Shown here: in pieces, positions 55,810 to 64,000 of the stretch
Layout: the number at the start of each line of letters is the position of its first letter
How positions within the stretch are numbered: position 1 is the first letter of the stretch
Source of the DNA: Hoeflea sp.
Lineage (GTDB): Bacteria > Pseudomonadota > Alphaproteobacteria > Rhizobiales > Rhizobiaceae
NCBI GenBank assembly: GCA_020637795.1
Contig: JACKJT010000002.1
Location: 124,001 to 188,000 of the forward strand
DNA length: 64,000 nucleotides
Reading direction: 5' to 3'
Position numbers and translations under genes: made by a program
Notes under the pieces: model-generated
What the model saw: the letters and a program-made list of their open reading frames with translations, nothing else
What the model was told of the DNA's origin: nothing
Database searches by the model: none

Positions 55810-56625
55810 TCATTCCGCCGCCGCGTTTGCGACCGCGCCGGTCAACAGCGCGCGGGTTGCCGCCGTCACGTCGGCCTGGCGCATCAGGCTTTCGCCGACC
55901 AGGAAGGTGGAAATGCCGCACTTTTCAAGCCGCTGGCAATCGGCAAACGAGCCGATGCCGCTTTCGCCGACCAGGATCCGGCCCTCCGGCACCATCGGCG
56001 CCAGCCGTTCGGAATTGGTCAGCGACACCTCGAAGGTGCGCAGGTTGCGGTTGTTGACGCCGATCAGCCGGCTGGAAAGCTTAAGCGCCCGCTCCATCTC
56101 GGCCTCGTCATGCACCTCGATCAGCGCCGCCATGCCGAGCCCATGCGCCTCGTCCTCGAGCCGCCTGGCGTCGCCGTCATCGAGCGAGGCCATGATGATC
56201 AGGATCGCGTCGGCGCCCCAGGCGCGCGCCTCGTGCACCTGGTAGACATCGAACATGAAGTCCTTGCGCAGCGCGGGCAGGGCGCAGGCGCCCCGTGCCG
56301 CGGTCAGGAATTCCGGCGCGCCCTGGAACGACGGCGCATCGGTCAGCACCGAGAGACACGCTGCCCCTCCGGCCTCGTAGGCCTTCGCCAGCGACGGCGG
56401 ATCGAAATCCGCGCGGATCAGCCCCTTCGACGGGCTCGCCTTCTTGATCTCGGCGATCAGCCCGTAGTCGCCGGCGCGGTGCTTGGCCTCGATCGCCCCG
56501 ATGAAATCGCGCGGGGGGGCCGCGTCGCGGGCGCGCGCCTTTATCTTGTCAAGCGGAATGGCGGCCTTGGCGGCGGCGATCTCGTCACGCTTGTAGGCTT
56601 CGATCCGGTTGAGAATGTCGCTCAT
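55810..56625 (-). CDS. trpC: Indole-3-glycerol phosphate synthase
   Basis: Ring-closing enzyme of tryptophan biosynthesis. 271 residues (ATG 56625, MSDILNRIEAYKRDEI). TIM-barrel motifs: EIKKASPSKGLIR with the catalytic lysine, LRKDFMFDVYQV, GVNNRNLRTFEVS, and VGESGIGSFAD at the end. Separated from trpD by 4 bp and from moaC by zero. Confidence 0.98.
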   Translation of the reverse strand: MSDILNRIEAYKRDEIAAAKAAIPLDKIKARARDAAPPRDFIGAIEAKHRAGDYGLIAEIKKASPSKGLIRADFDPPSLAKAYEAGGAACLSVLTDAPSFQGAPEFLTAARGACALPALRKDFMFDVYQVHEARAWGADAILIIMASLDDGDARRLEDEAHGLGMAALIEVHDEAEMERALKLSSRLIGVNNRNLRTFEVSLTNSERLAPMVPEGRILVGESGIGSFADCQRLEKCGISTFLVGESLMRQADVTAATRALLTGAVANAAAE

Positions 56626-56629
56626 CGTC

Positions 56630-57664
56630 TCACCCTGCCTTTGGCGCCGGCGCATGCGCCTGCGACACGCTGACCAGCTTTTCAAGCGCTGCAAGCGCCG
56701 CGCCGCTGTCGATCGATTGCGCGGCGATCGCGATGCCGTCGCGCAGTCCTTCGGCCTTTCCGGCGATCACCAGCGCACCGGCGGCGTTCAGCACCGCGAT
56801 GTCGCGATAGGCGTTCTTCTCGCCTTCGAGCACCCGCTTCAGCGCCGCGGCATTGTGAACCCCGTCGCCGCCCTTGAGTTCACTGAGCGGAACCCTGGTC
56901 AGCCCCACCTCTTCCGGGGTGATCTCGAATGTGCGGATCTGGCCGTTCTCCAGCGCGTGCACCTGGGACACGCCGGTCGTTGTCATCTCGTCGAGGCCGT
57001 CGCCATGCACCACCCAGACGGTTTCCGAACCGAGGTCACGCAGCACCTGCGCCAGCGGATCGAGCCAATGTGGCGAAAACACGCCCAGCAACTGCTTCTT
57101 GACGCCGGCCGGATTGGACAGCGGGCCGAGCAGGTTGAAGATCGTCCTTGTGCCGAGTTCTACCCGGCTTGGGCCCACATGACGCATCGCCGAATGGTGC
57201 GCCGGCGCGAACATGAAACCGACGCCGGCCTGGTCGATACAGGCGGAAATGCCCTTCGGGTCGAGCTCAAGCGAGATCCCCAGCGCCGAAAGTGCATCCG
57301 CCGTCCCCGATTTCGATGACAGCGCCCGGTTGCCGTGCTTGGCCACCTTGACCCCGGCGCCGGCAGTGATGAACGCCGCGGCGGTGGAGACATTGTAGGT
57401 TCCCGACGCGTCGCCGCCGGTGCCGACGATGTCGACCGCGTCGGTGGGCGCCTTGACCGGCAGCATCTTCTCGCGCATCACGCTGACCGCGCCGTAGATC
57501 TCGTCGACGCTTTCGACGCGCACCCTCAGCGCCATCAGGAAGCCGCCGATCTGCGACGGCGTGGCGTCGCCCGACATCATCACGCCAAACGCCGAACGGG
57601 CTTCGCTGCGGTCGAGCGGTTGACCGTCCGCCACCTTGGCGATGAAGGGTTTCAGATCAGCCAT
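56630..57664 (-). CDS. trpD: Anthranilate phosphoribosyltransferase
   Basis: Transfers phosphoribose to anthranilate in tryptophan synthesis. 344 residues. Conserved VDIVGTGGDASGTYNVSTAAAF and VAKHGNRALSSKSGTADALSALG for phosphoribosyl pyrophosphate binding. ATG 57664 and stop at 56630 place it between ppiD and trpC, the standard rhizobial order. Confidence 0.98.
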   Translation of the reverse strand: MADLKPFIAKVADGQPLDRSEARSAFGVMMSGDATPSQIGGFLMALRVRVESVDEIYGAVSVMREKMLPVKAPTDAVDIVGTGGDASGTYNVSTAAAFITAGAGVKVAKHGNRALSSKSGTADALSALGISLELDPKGISACIDQAGVGFMFAPAHHSAMRHVGPSRVELGTRTIFNLLGPLSNPAGVKKQLLGVFSPHWLDPLAQVLRDLGSETVWVVHGDGLDEMTTTGVSQVHALENGQIRTFEITPEEVGLTRVPLSELKGGDGVHNAAALKRVLEGEKNAYRDIAVLNAAGALVIAGKAEGLRDGIAIAAQSIDSGAALAALEKLVSVSQAHAPAPKAG

Positions 57665-57691
57665 GTTGGTCGGCCCCCGTTGTCTTGATCC

Positions 57692-59581
57692 TTAGAACGC
57701 CAGTGCGCGTTCTGCCAGCTGACGGTTGACCGACACGCCGTAATCGGACTGCAGACGTGCCACCATCTGGTCGAGGATGTCGTCGGCGATCTGCTGCGAC
57801 ACCTGTCGGCGCTGCTCGATCGACACCGAATCCGCCGTCACGGTCGACGCGTCGTTGACCGAGGTCACCTTCATCAGGATCCGGTTCTCGCCTGACGCGT
57901 CATTGGCCACCTCGACCAGGCCATTTGGACCCGAGAATGCGGAGGCCACGGCTGCCTCGCCGAACACCGCATCCGCGCCGTTTCGATTGAGCGCGTACTT
58001 GGTCTCGACGGCGAGCGACATCTCTTCGGCAATCGCCGAGAGTTCTGCGCCCTTGGCGATGCGACCCTTGAGTTCCGCGGCCTTGGCCCCAAGCGCTTCG
58101 GCGGTCTTCATTGCAGTCCAGTCGGCCACGACCTTCTCGCGGACTTCGTCGAGCGTGCGGTCGCGGGCAGGGGTAACGTCGCTGACCTCGAACCAGACAA
58201 AGCCTTCCGCGCCGATATTGATCGGCGGCGTCTCGACGCCGATCTCGGCCTCGAAGGCTTCGCGCAGCAGCGCCTGCGATTCCGGAATGTCGCGGACGAT
58301 CGTGTCGTCGGGTGTCCGGCCGCTGCGATCGACGGCGTCGAGCGTCACCGGCGTCAGCTTCTGCTGTGCCGCCGCCTCCTCGAGCGTCATGCCGCTGGCG
58401 CGCGCGTCCTCGTAGGCGTCATGCACGTCGAGAAGCACTTGGGCCGCTTCGGCCAGCGCCAGCTGTTCACGGATTTCCGGCTCGACTTCTTCGAAGCTCT
58501 GGGACGATTCGGGCGCGATTTCCGCGACCCGCAGGATCACCGGGCCGAACTGGCCGTCGACCACCGGCGTCGTGCCGCCGGCCTCTGCGACCGCGAAGGC
58601 GGCATCGGCCAGCGACTGGTCCGGCACGCTGCCCTTGGCGAAGCTGCCGATCCGCACGTCGCTTGCGGTGCGGCCCTGCTCGACAATCAGATCGTCAAAG
58701 CTCTTGCCGCCGGCAAGTGCTGCAGCGGCGGCGTCAGCGGCGGCGCGATCGGCGAACACCAGCTGGTCGATCACCCGCGTCTCGGGTGTGGTGTAGCGGT
58801 CCTTGCGGGCCTCGTAGTCGGCGCGCGCCGCTTCCGCAGTGATCGCCGCCGGATCGGCGATGTCCTGGTTCTGCAGCTTCACATAGGTGATCTTGCGATA
58901 TTCGGGCGCGGCGTAACGGGCCTTGTTTTCCTCGAACCAGGCCGAAAGCTCGGCGTCGCCAGGGGCTGCCACCGGATCGATGCTGGACGGGGTCAGCAGC
59001 AGGTAATTCACGTCGCGGGTTTCCGCGTCATACTGAGCCAGCGCCTTGATCAGCGCCTCGGGTGCGGCAAAGCCGTCCGACACCGCCTCGACGATCTGGG
59101 TCCTAACCGCAACCTGGCCGCGGCTCCTGAGGTAGTCTTCCTCGGTCATGCCGGCCGAACTCAGCACCCGGCGGAAATTGTTGCGGTCGAAACGGCCGTT
59201 GAAATCGTGAAACGCCGGGTCCTCGGCAATCAGCGCCGCAAGCCGGTCGTCCGACAGGCCGAGATTCATCGTGCGCGCCTGTTCGTCGAGCAGGGCGCCG
59301 GCGATCAGCTGCGAGTAGACCTGGTTCTCGATGCCGAAGGCGCGCGCCTGCTCGGTGGTCAGCCTCTGTCCGATCTGCCGTCCGACCACAGCCATCTGCC
59401 GGTCATAGGCGAGGCGGAACTCGTTCGGGCTCACCACCGTGTCGCCGACCGTGATCACCGCATTGCTTCCGGCGGTCATGATGGAGCCGGAAATGCCCCA
59501 CACGCCGAACGACGCAACCAGCATGACGAGGAGGAATTTGGCGACCCAGCTCTGGGCGCCCCTACGCAAAGTATCAAGCAT
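57692..59581 (-). CDS. ppiD: Peptidyl-prolyl isomerase PpiD-like (SurA N-terminal and PpiC domains)
   Basis: Inner-membrane-anchored periplasmic chaperone of 629 residues. One N-terminal membrane helix (about 12-32), a SurA-like chaperone domain (about 35-240), a parvulin-type PpiC domain in the middle (with the KGSVPDQSLADAAFAVAEAGGTTPVV segment) and a C-terminal helical part. ATG 59581 follows CAGGAG; in-frame upstream codons lack support. In rhizobia this gene starts the trp-moa run. Close to ppiD, but calling it exact is by family. Confidence 0.9.
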   Translation of the reverse strand: MLDTLRRGAQSWVAKFLLVMLVASFGVWGISGSIMTAGSNAVITVGDTVVSPNEFRLAYDRQMAVVGRQIGQRLTTEQARAFGIENQVYSQLIAGALLDEQARTMNLGLSDDRLAALIAEDPAFHDFNGRFDRNNFRRVLSSAGMTEEDYLRSRGQVAVRTQIVEAVSDGFAAPEALIKALAQYDAETRDVNYLLLTPSSIDPVAAPGDAELSAWFEENKARYAAPEYRKITYVKLQNQDIADPAAITAEAARADYEARKDRYTTPETRVIDQLVFADRAAADAAAAALAGGKSFDDLIVEQGRTASDVRIGSFAKGSVPDQSLADAAFAVAEAGGTTPVVDGQFGPVILRVAEIAPESSQSFEEVEPEIREQLALAEAAQVLLDVHDAYEDARASGMTLEEAAAQQKLTPVTLDAVDRSGRTPDDTIVRDIPESQALLREAFEAEIGVETPPINIGAEGFVWFEVSDVTPARDRTLDEVREKVVADWTAMKTAEALGAKAAELKGRIAKGAELSAIAEEMSLAVETKYALNRNGADAVFGEAAVASAFSGPNGLVEVANDASGENRILMKVTSVNDASTVTADSVSIEQRRQVSQQIADDILDQMVARLQSDYGVSVNRQLAERALAF

Positions 59582-59828
59582 CAAAGCTCCTGCGGCATCA
59601 ACAATATCGGTCCCGGACATGCTTGGTGATCGCACCCGAGACCTTCCAACCGACCCTTTAGACCAAACCAGAGGCGAAATGAAGTGCGCGCCGGACGATT
59701 TGCATCCCTTCAGCCATGCGGATGCGAGCTGCGTCAACGCTCTGTCCGTACTCCGGCAACCTGTTCGGAGCGCCGGCGGCGCCGGATGGTTTATGGTTAG
59801 AGAAATCTCAACACATGCCACGTTAGAT

Positions 59829-60923
59829 ATGGATCATAAACACAAGGTTCAATTGGCAACACGCATCGTGGTCCAGTCGCAAAATGTCGAAGGCATCGAT
59901 CCCGCATCGACGGTGATCACGAAGATGCGGGAGCAGGGCATCTCCTCGTTGCCGCGCAACTATGCACTTGTGTACGAGTTCCTCAACACCACCGACGCCG
60001 ACCTGATACGGGAATTCGGGGCGCTCGGCCGCCGCCCGACCCAGTCCGAGCTTGATGAAATCGGCAAGAAGTATCTGCCCCATCACCATGGCATCACGGT
60101 CGTTGAAGAAACCCGCCGGCGCGTCTCTGGCGAAATCAAGGGCCTGATCCGGCTGTACCGGCAGGACCAGGCCGCGCGTCGGCAATATTCGGATCTGCTC
60201 GACAATACGTCTTCCCGCATTTCCGCGAAAACCGCGTCCGGCCCGGCTGGCGTGGATGCGCTTGCCGAGGTGCTGTCGTCGGCGACCGGCGACACTCTTG
60301 AGAAAGCCAAGGCTTTCGTCCGGCAGATGGTCGAGCGCGCCAGGGAAATGGCACAGGTCAGGTCCGAACTCGAAGAGTACAAGCGTCTGGCCACGATCGA
60401 CACCATCACCGGCCTATCCAACCGGCGCGCCTTTGATGAGCAACTGTCCGCCATCTACAAGGACCTGTCCGGCATTCCGGATCACGCGCTGCTGGTCGCC
60501 GACATCGATCATTTCAAGGAGTTCAACGACACCTACGGCCATCAGGTCGGCGATCGGGTCCTGAGCGCGGTTGCCGGCGTGATGAAAAGCGCGCTCAGCG
60601 CCGAGGCCTTCGTGGCCCGCACCGGCGGCGAGGAGTTTGCGATAATACTTGGTGGCACCACGCTCGACATCGCCACCGGAATCGCGGACCGGATCAGGCT
60701 CGTCATCGAGAAGACCTCGCTCAAGGACCACTCCGGCGGCCTCGATTGCGGCCGCATCACCATCACTTTCGGCCTGTGCATGGCCTCCGATGCCGCGGGG
60801 CCGGAGGATCTCTACGCCAATGCGGACATGGCTCTCTATGCGGCGAAGAACAATGGCCGCAACCAGATCCGGGCCTTTGACCGGACAATCAAGATGAAGA
60901 AGATGTTGCGGTTCAAGCGCTGA
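59829..60923 (+). CDS. Diguanylate cyclase (GGDEF domain)
   Basis: 364 residues from ATG 59829; ATG 59793 is an alternative adding 12 residues and neither has a strong ribosome site. N-terminal half is predicted helical with a coiled-coil (about 60-190), C-terminal GGDEF domain with active motif TGGEEF and the DIDHFKEFNDTYGHQVGD block, so cyclic-di-GMP synthesis is likely. There is no RxxD inhibitory site before GGEEF. It is divergent from ppiD and 150 bp from a PilZ-like gene, a plausible c-di-GMP receptor. Confidence 0.9.
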   Translation: MDHKHKVQLATRIVVQSQNVEGIDPASTVITKMREQGISSLPRNYALVYEFLNTTDADLIREFGALGRRPTQSELDEIGKKYLPHHHGITVVEETRRRVSGEIKGLIRLYRQDQAARRQYSDLLDNTSSRISAKTASGPAGVDALAEVLSSATGDTLEKAKAFVRQMVERAREMAQVRSELEEYKRLATIDTITGLSNRRAFDEQLSAIYKDLSGIPDHALLVADIDHFKEFNDTYGHQVGDRVLSAVAGVMKSALSAEAFVARTGGEEFAIILGGTTLDIATGIADRIRLVIEKTSLKDHSGGLDCGRITITFGLCMASDAAGPEDLYANADMALYAAKNNGRNQIRAFDRTIKMKKMLRFKR

Positions 60924-61073
60924 TCTGCAGCTGGAGGCTACATCGTGTCGCCGTCGGAGGGCGCGTGTCTCCACCGGCATTGAAGCGGTACTTGTCTGGC
61001 GAAGTTACCTTTCCTTTAGGAAAAGTCGATTAGTGTGGGACAAGTGCCTTGGTGAGAGCGGGGGTAAAGCAGC

Positions 61074-61535
61074 ATGGCTCAAAGCGCCGGCAACACGGCT
61101 GAACAGTTTGAGGAAGTCTTTTACCGCAGTTCCGATGTCCGGTACGGCGCCCATTGCCCTGGCATCGTCGAACTGGTGTTCAAGGACAGGAAGCACTTCA
61201 TCGCGCTCACCGGAGTTATCGTCAATCTGTCCGTCACGGGCTGCCTGTTTTCCAACGACAAGATGCCCTGGGCCAACAGGGAAGGCCGCGAGCCCGACGA
61301 TTCGCTGTTCGATATCATCGACGAGGCCTGCCACATCTATATTCCCTGGACGGAAACCCATTGCGCCGCCCGCATCCGCCGCGTCGGATCCTTCATCATT
61401 GGCGTCCAGTTCCGCCGGCCGCTGCCGGAAAGCGTTGTCAAGTTGATCGCCAGCCTCGAGCCGGGAAAAAACCGGCGCCTGCGGCCGAAGGAAACCAGCC
61501 GCTACAATCGAATTCTTCCGATTTCCCGCAGGTAG
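61074..61535 (+). CDS. PilZ-domain-like protein
   Basis: 153 residues. IVNLSVTGCLFSND matches the [D/N]xSxxG half of the PilZ motif; an RxxxR arm before it is not clear (SDVRYGAHCPG). Later RRVGSFIIGVQFRR fits the final PilZ beta-strands. It may bind c-di-GMP made by the adjacent GGDEF enzyme; the weak N-terminal motif makes binding uncertain. ATG 61074. Confidence 0.7.
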   Translation: MAQSAGNTAEQFEEVFYRSSDVRYGAHCPGIVELVFKDRKHFIALTGVIVNLSVTGCLFSNDKMPWANREGREPDDSLFDIIDEACHIYIPWTETHCAARIRRVGSFIIGVQFRRPLPESVVKLIASLEPGKNRRLRPKETSRYNRILPISRR

Positions 61536-61637
61536 CCGGCTGACATCCTGCCGGCCGTCTTCCGGACCACCCCGCCGTTTGCAATTGCGCCCCGGTCTGC
61601 TAAGTCCGCACCATGACAATCGGACCGGAGAATTCTG

Positions 61638-62408
61638 ATGACACCTGACATTCGCCCGCTTGTGGCCGGCAACTGGAAGATGAACGGCACGCGCGAAAAC
61701 CTTGCCGAGCTCAAGGCGATTTCCGAGGGGTTGGGTCCGGATCTCGCCGACCAGATCGACGCGCTGATCTGCCCGCCCGCGACGCTTCTCTATGTCGCCA
61801 CGGCGGTCGCCGAAACCACTCCGCTTTCGATCGGCGCGCAGGATTGCCACGACAAGAAGAGCGGCGCCTACACCGGCGACATTTCGGCCGAGATGATCGC
61901 CGATTGCTTGGCGACCCACGTGCTTGTCGGGCATTCCGAACGCCGCACGCTGCATGGCGAGAGCAACGAGACCGTGCGCGCCAAGGCAGAGGCCGCGAAG
62001 TCCGCCGGCCTCGTCCGCGTCATCTGCATCGGCGAGACCGAAGCCGAGCGCAAGTCCGGCAAGACGCTCGACGTCCTGGGCAGCCAGCTTGCAGGCTCCG
62101 TGCCTGACGACGCCACCGCGGCCGACACCGTCATCGCCTATGAGCCGGTCTGGGCCATCGGCACCGGCCTGACGCCCACCGTCGCCGACGTCACGGAGGC
62201 CCACGCCTTCATCCGCAAGGAGATGGAAGCCCGCTTTGCCGGCGAGGGAGCGCGCATGCGCCTTCTCTACGGTGGCTCGGTCAAGCCCGACAATGCCGCC
62301 GAGCTGCTGGCCGTGCCCCATGTCGATGGCGCCCTGATTGGCGGCGCCAGCTTGAAAGCGGCCGACTTCCTCGCCATCTGTAAGGCTTGCCGTGGCCTTC
62401 TGGGCTGA
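61638..62408 (+). CDS. tpiA: Triosephosphate isomerase
   Basis: Glycolytic isomerase, 256 residues, TIM barrel. GNWKMNG with the catalytic Lys near the N-terminus, HVLVGHSERRTLHGE with catalytic His, and YEPVWAIGTG with catalytic Glu are all intact. ATG 61638 follows GGAG. It precedes secG and pyrG in the conserved rhizobial order. Confidence 0.98.
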   Translation: MTPDIRPLVAGNWKMNGTRENLAELKAISEGLGPDLADQIDALICPPATLLYVATAVAETTPLSIGAQDCHDKKSGAYTGDISAEMIADCLATHVLVGHSERRTLHGESNETVRAKAEAAKSAGLVRVICIGETEAERKSGKTLDVLGSQLAGSVPDDATAADTVIAYEPVWAIGTGLTPTVADVTEAHAFIRKEMEARFAGEGARMRLLYGGSVKPDNAAELLAVPHVDGALIGGASLKAADFLAICKACRGLLG

Positions 62409-62538
62409 GCGCAGACCCGATTTGACCGCCTGACGGCGCTGGTTCCGTCCAGACGGGACTTGGAAAGCTGGCTGCCCTCGTGTAAAGAGCCGCCAAACCG
62501 GACTGAGATTGCGCCCTTCAGGGGCAGGAAAGAACCCG

Positions 62539-62934
62539 ATGCAAACCGTATTGATTGTCATTCATCTCATGATCGTGCTGGCGCTTGTCGGCATCGTGCT
62601 GATTCAGCGCTCCGAAGGCGGGGGCCTTGGTATCGGCGGCGGTTCCGGCTTCATGTCGGCGCGCGGTGCGGCCAACGCGCTGACGCGCACCACCGGCATT
62701 CTCGCCGCGGCCTTCTTCGTCACCTCGCTGGCGCTCGGCATTCTCGCCCGCTACAGCGAAAGCCCGACCGACATTCTCGACCGGATCCCGAGCCAGACGC
62801 AAGGCACCGGCTCGGGCGTTCTCGATCAGCTCGGCGGCGCCGAGACACCTGCCTCCGCACCGGCAACCGATGCGGCTGGCGACATTCCGGCGGCGCCTGC
62901 CGATTCCGGCTCGGACGTTCCGTCCGGTCAGTAA
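62539..62934 (+). CDS. secG: Preprotein translocase subunit SecG
   Basis: Small Sec translocon subunit, 131 residues. Two hydrophobic helices (about 2-22 and 50-72) flank the conserved VLIQRSEGGGLGIGGGSGFMSARG loop. The C-terminal ~60 residues are Ala/Pro/Thr-rich, as usual in alphaproteobacteria. ATG 62539 gives the family start; a terminator follows. Confidence 0.97.
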   Translation: MQTVLIVIHLMIVLALVGIVLIQRSEGGGLGIGGGSGFMSARGAANALTRTTGILAAAFFVTSLALGILARYSESPTDILDRIPSQTQGTGSGVLDQLGGAETPASAPATDAAGDIPAAPADSGSDVPSGQ

Positions 62935-62951
62935 GGCCTGGAAACGCATTG

Positions 62952-62986
62952 ACCGGCGGTTGGCGACAGGCCTCCGCCGGTTTTTT
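62952..62986 (+). terminator. Rho-independent terminator after secG
   Basis: ACCGGCGG/CCGCCGGT stem (62952-62959 with 62974-62981) followed by T6. Ends the tpiA-secG transcription before pyrG. Confidence 0.9.
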
Positions 62987-63088
62987 CATGTGGTTTTGCG
63001 GGCCTTCGCCCTGTTATGCACCACTAATATGCGCCATCCGATTTTTGGGGTGGCGGAATCAGTTCTCTAAAGGTATCGGTTCAATCCC

Positions 63089-64000
63089 ATGGCGCGATAT
63101 GTTTTCATAACCGGCGGCGTGGTCTCCTCGCTTGGAAAAGGCATTGCCTCGGCCGCTCTTGGTGCGTTGCTGCAGGCCCGTGGGTATCGGGTGCGGCTGC
63201 GCAAGCTCGACCCCTATCTCAACGTCGATCCGGGCACGATGAGCCCGACCCAGCACGGGGAGGTGTTCGTCACCGACGACGGCGCCGAGACCGATCTCGA
63301 TCTCGGCCATTACGAGCGCTTCACCGGGCGTTCGGCGACCAGGACCGACAACATCACCACCGGTCGCATCTACAAGGACATTATCGACAAGGAACGCCGC
63401 GGCGACTACCTCGGCGCCACCGTCCAGGTCATTCCGCACGTCACCAATGAAATCAAGAACTTCGTGCTTGAAGGCAACGATGATTACGATTTCGTGCTGT
63501 GCGAGATCGGCGGCACCGTCGGCGATATCGAGGCGATGCCGTTCATCGAGGCGATCCGCCAGCTCGGCAACGACCTGCCGCGCGGCAATGCGGTCTATGT
63601 TCACCTCACGCTGATGCCGTGGATCGCCGCTGCCGGCGAGCTCAAGACCAAGCCGACCCAGCATTCGGTCAAGGAACTGCAGGCCATGGGGATTGCACCC
63701 GACATCCTGCTGGTCCGTGCCGACCGCGAGATCCCGGCCGAGGAGCGCCGCAAGCTCTCGCAGTTCTGCAATGTGCGGCCCTCCGCCGTCATCCAGGCGC
63801 TGGACGTGCCCTCGATCTATGACGTGCCGATCGCTTATCACAAGGAAGGCCTCGACACCGAGGTGCTGGCAGCCTTCGGCATCGACCCGGCGCCGGCGCC
63901 GCGCATGCAGGCTTGGGAAGAGGTCTCCGAGCGCATTCACAATCCGGAAGGCGAAGTCACCATCGCCATCGTTGGCAAGTACACCGGCCTGAAGGACGCC
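63089..64000 (+). CDS. pyrG: CTP synthase (3' truncated by window edge)
   Basis: Converts UTP to CTP using ATP and glutamine. The first 304 codons are present; the frame stays open to the last base. N-terminal synthase domain: MARYVFITGGVVSSLGKGIASA with the P-loop, GTMSPTQHGEVFVTDDGAETDLDLGHYERF, CEIGGTVGDIE and the start of the linker to the glutaminase (VTIAIVGKYTGLKDA). The glutamine amidotransferase domain lies beyond the window. Confidence 0.98.
   Translation, partial: MARYVFITGGVVSSLGKGIASAALGALLQARGYRVRLRKLDPYLNVDPGTMSPTQHGEVFVTDDGAETDLDLGHYERFTGRSATRTDNITTGRIYKDIIDKERRGDYLGATVQVIPHVTNEIKNFVLEGNDDYDFVLCEIGGTVGDIEAMPFIEAIRQLGNDLPRGNAVYVHLTLMPWIAAAGELKTKPTQHSVKELQAMGIAPDILLVRADREIPAEERRKLSQFCNVRPSAVIQALDVPSIYDVPIAYHKEGLDTEVLAAFGIDPAPAPRMQAWEEVSERIHNPEGEVTIAIVGKYTGLKDA

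Noticed and set aside
55168..56673. 501-codon plus-strand frame opposite moeA, moaC and trpC
   Set aside because: Crosses three conserved genes in antisense.
58421..59629. 402-codon plus-strand frame opposite ppiD
   Set aside because: Shadow of ppiD with low-complexity residues.

Overview
This 64-kb window is a GC-rich chromosomal segment of an alphaproteobacterium, most likely a member of the Hyphomicrobiales close to Rhizobiaceae or a Hoeflea-like genus. The evidence is the gene order (clpS-clpA, HIT, GDPD, eipB, rpsB-tsf-pyrH-frr-uppS-cdsA-rseP-bamA-lpxD-fabZ-lpxA-lpxI-lpxB-gltA, comEC, lexA, moeA-moaC-trpC-trpD-ppiD, tpiA-secG-pyrG), a GTTC-N7-GTTC SOS box at lexA, an EipB envelope protein, and a rhizobial-type palindromic repeat beside lexA. 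Species assignment from memory is not possible.

Layout. 1-8.7 kb: proteolysis (ClpS fragment, ClpA), an AzlCD amino-acid exporter, and a row of small housekeeping enzymes. 9.0-14.8 kb: accessory genes, namely an AT-rich-start membrane protein, an Hsp70-like ATPase, and a ferrous iron uptake operon (feoA, feoB, Cys-rich partner). 15.1-28.2 kb: the conserved translation, nucleotide, phospholipid, outer-membrane and lipid A superoperon. 28.4-33.4 kb: gltA, comEC and lexA. 33.9-54.1 kb: a catabolic island of 17 genes. 54.1-59.6 kb: moeA, moaC, trpC, trpD and ppiD on the minus strand. 59.8-64.0 kb: a diguanylate cyclase, a PilZ-like protein, tpiA, secG and the 5' part of pyrG.

The most interesting region is the island. 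It separates lexA from moeA, which are neighbours on the same strand in the rhizobial order I recall. It encodes an IclR regulator, an SDR, a branched-chain-amino-acid-type ABC importer (binding protein plus LivGFHM-like parts), an SMP-30 type lactonase, an NDP-forming and an AMP-forming CoA ligase, a SnoaL-like protein, a flavin reductase, a tandem SDR-SDR fusion, two acyl-CoA dehydrogenases, a crotonase, a Baeyer-Villiger monooxygenase and an old yellow enzyme. Together these read as import and complete breakdown of an alicyclic alcohol/enone/ketone: SDR oxidation, C=C reduction by the old yellow enzyme, lactone formation by the BVMO, lactone opening by the SMP-30 enzyme, oxidation, CoA activation and beta-oxidation. 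A monocyclic monoterpenoid is one good candidate; the substrate is an inference. An identical 14-bp palindrome, TTCACATCTGTGAA, lies in the iclR-SDR divergent promoter and again upstream of the AMP-ligase/ABC/BVMO operon, and is the probable IclR operator joining both operons into one regulon.

No tRNA, rRNA, insertion sequence, prophage or CRISPR array was recognised.
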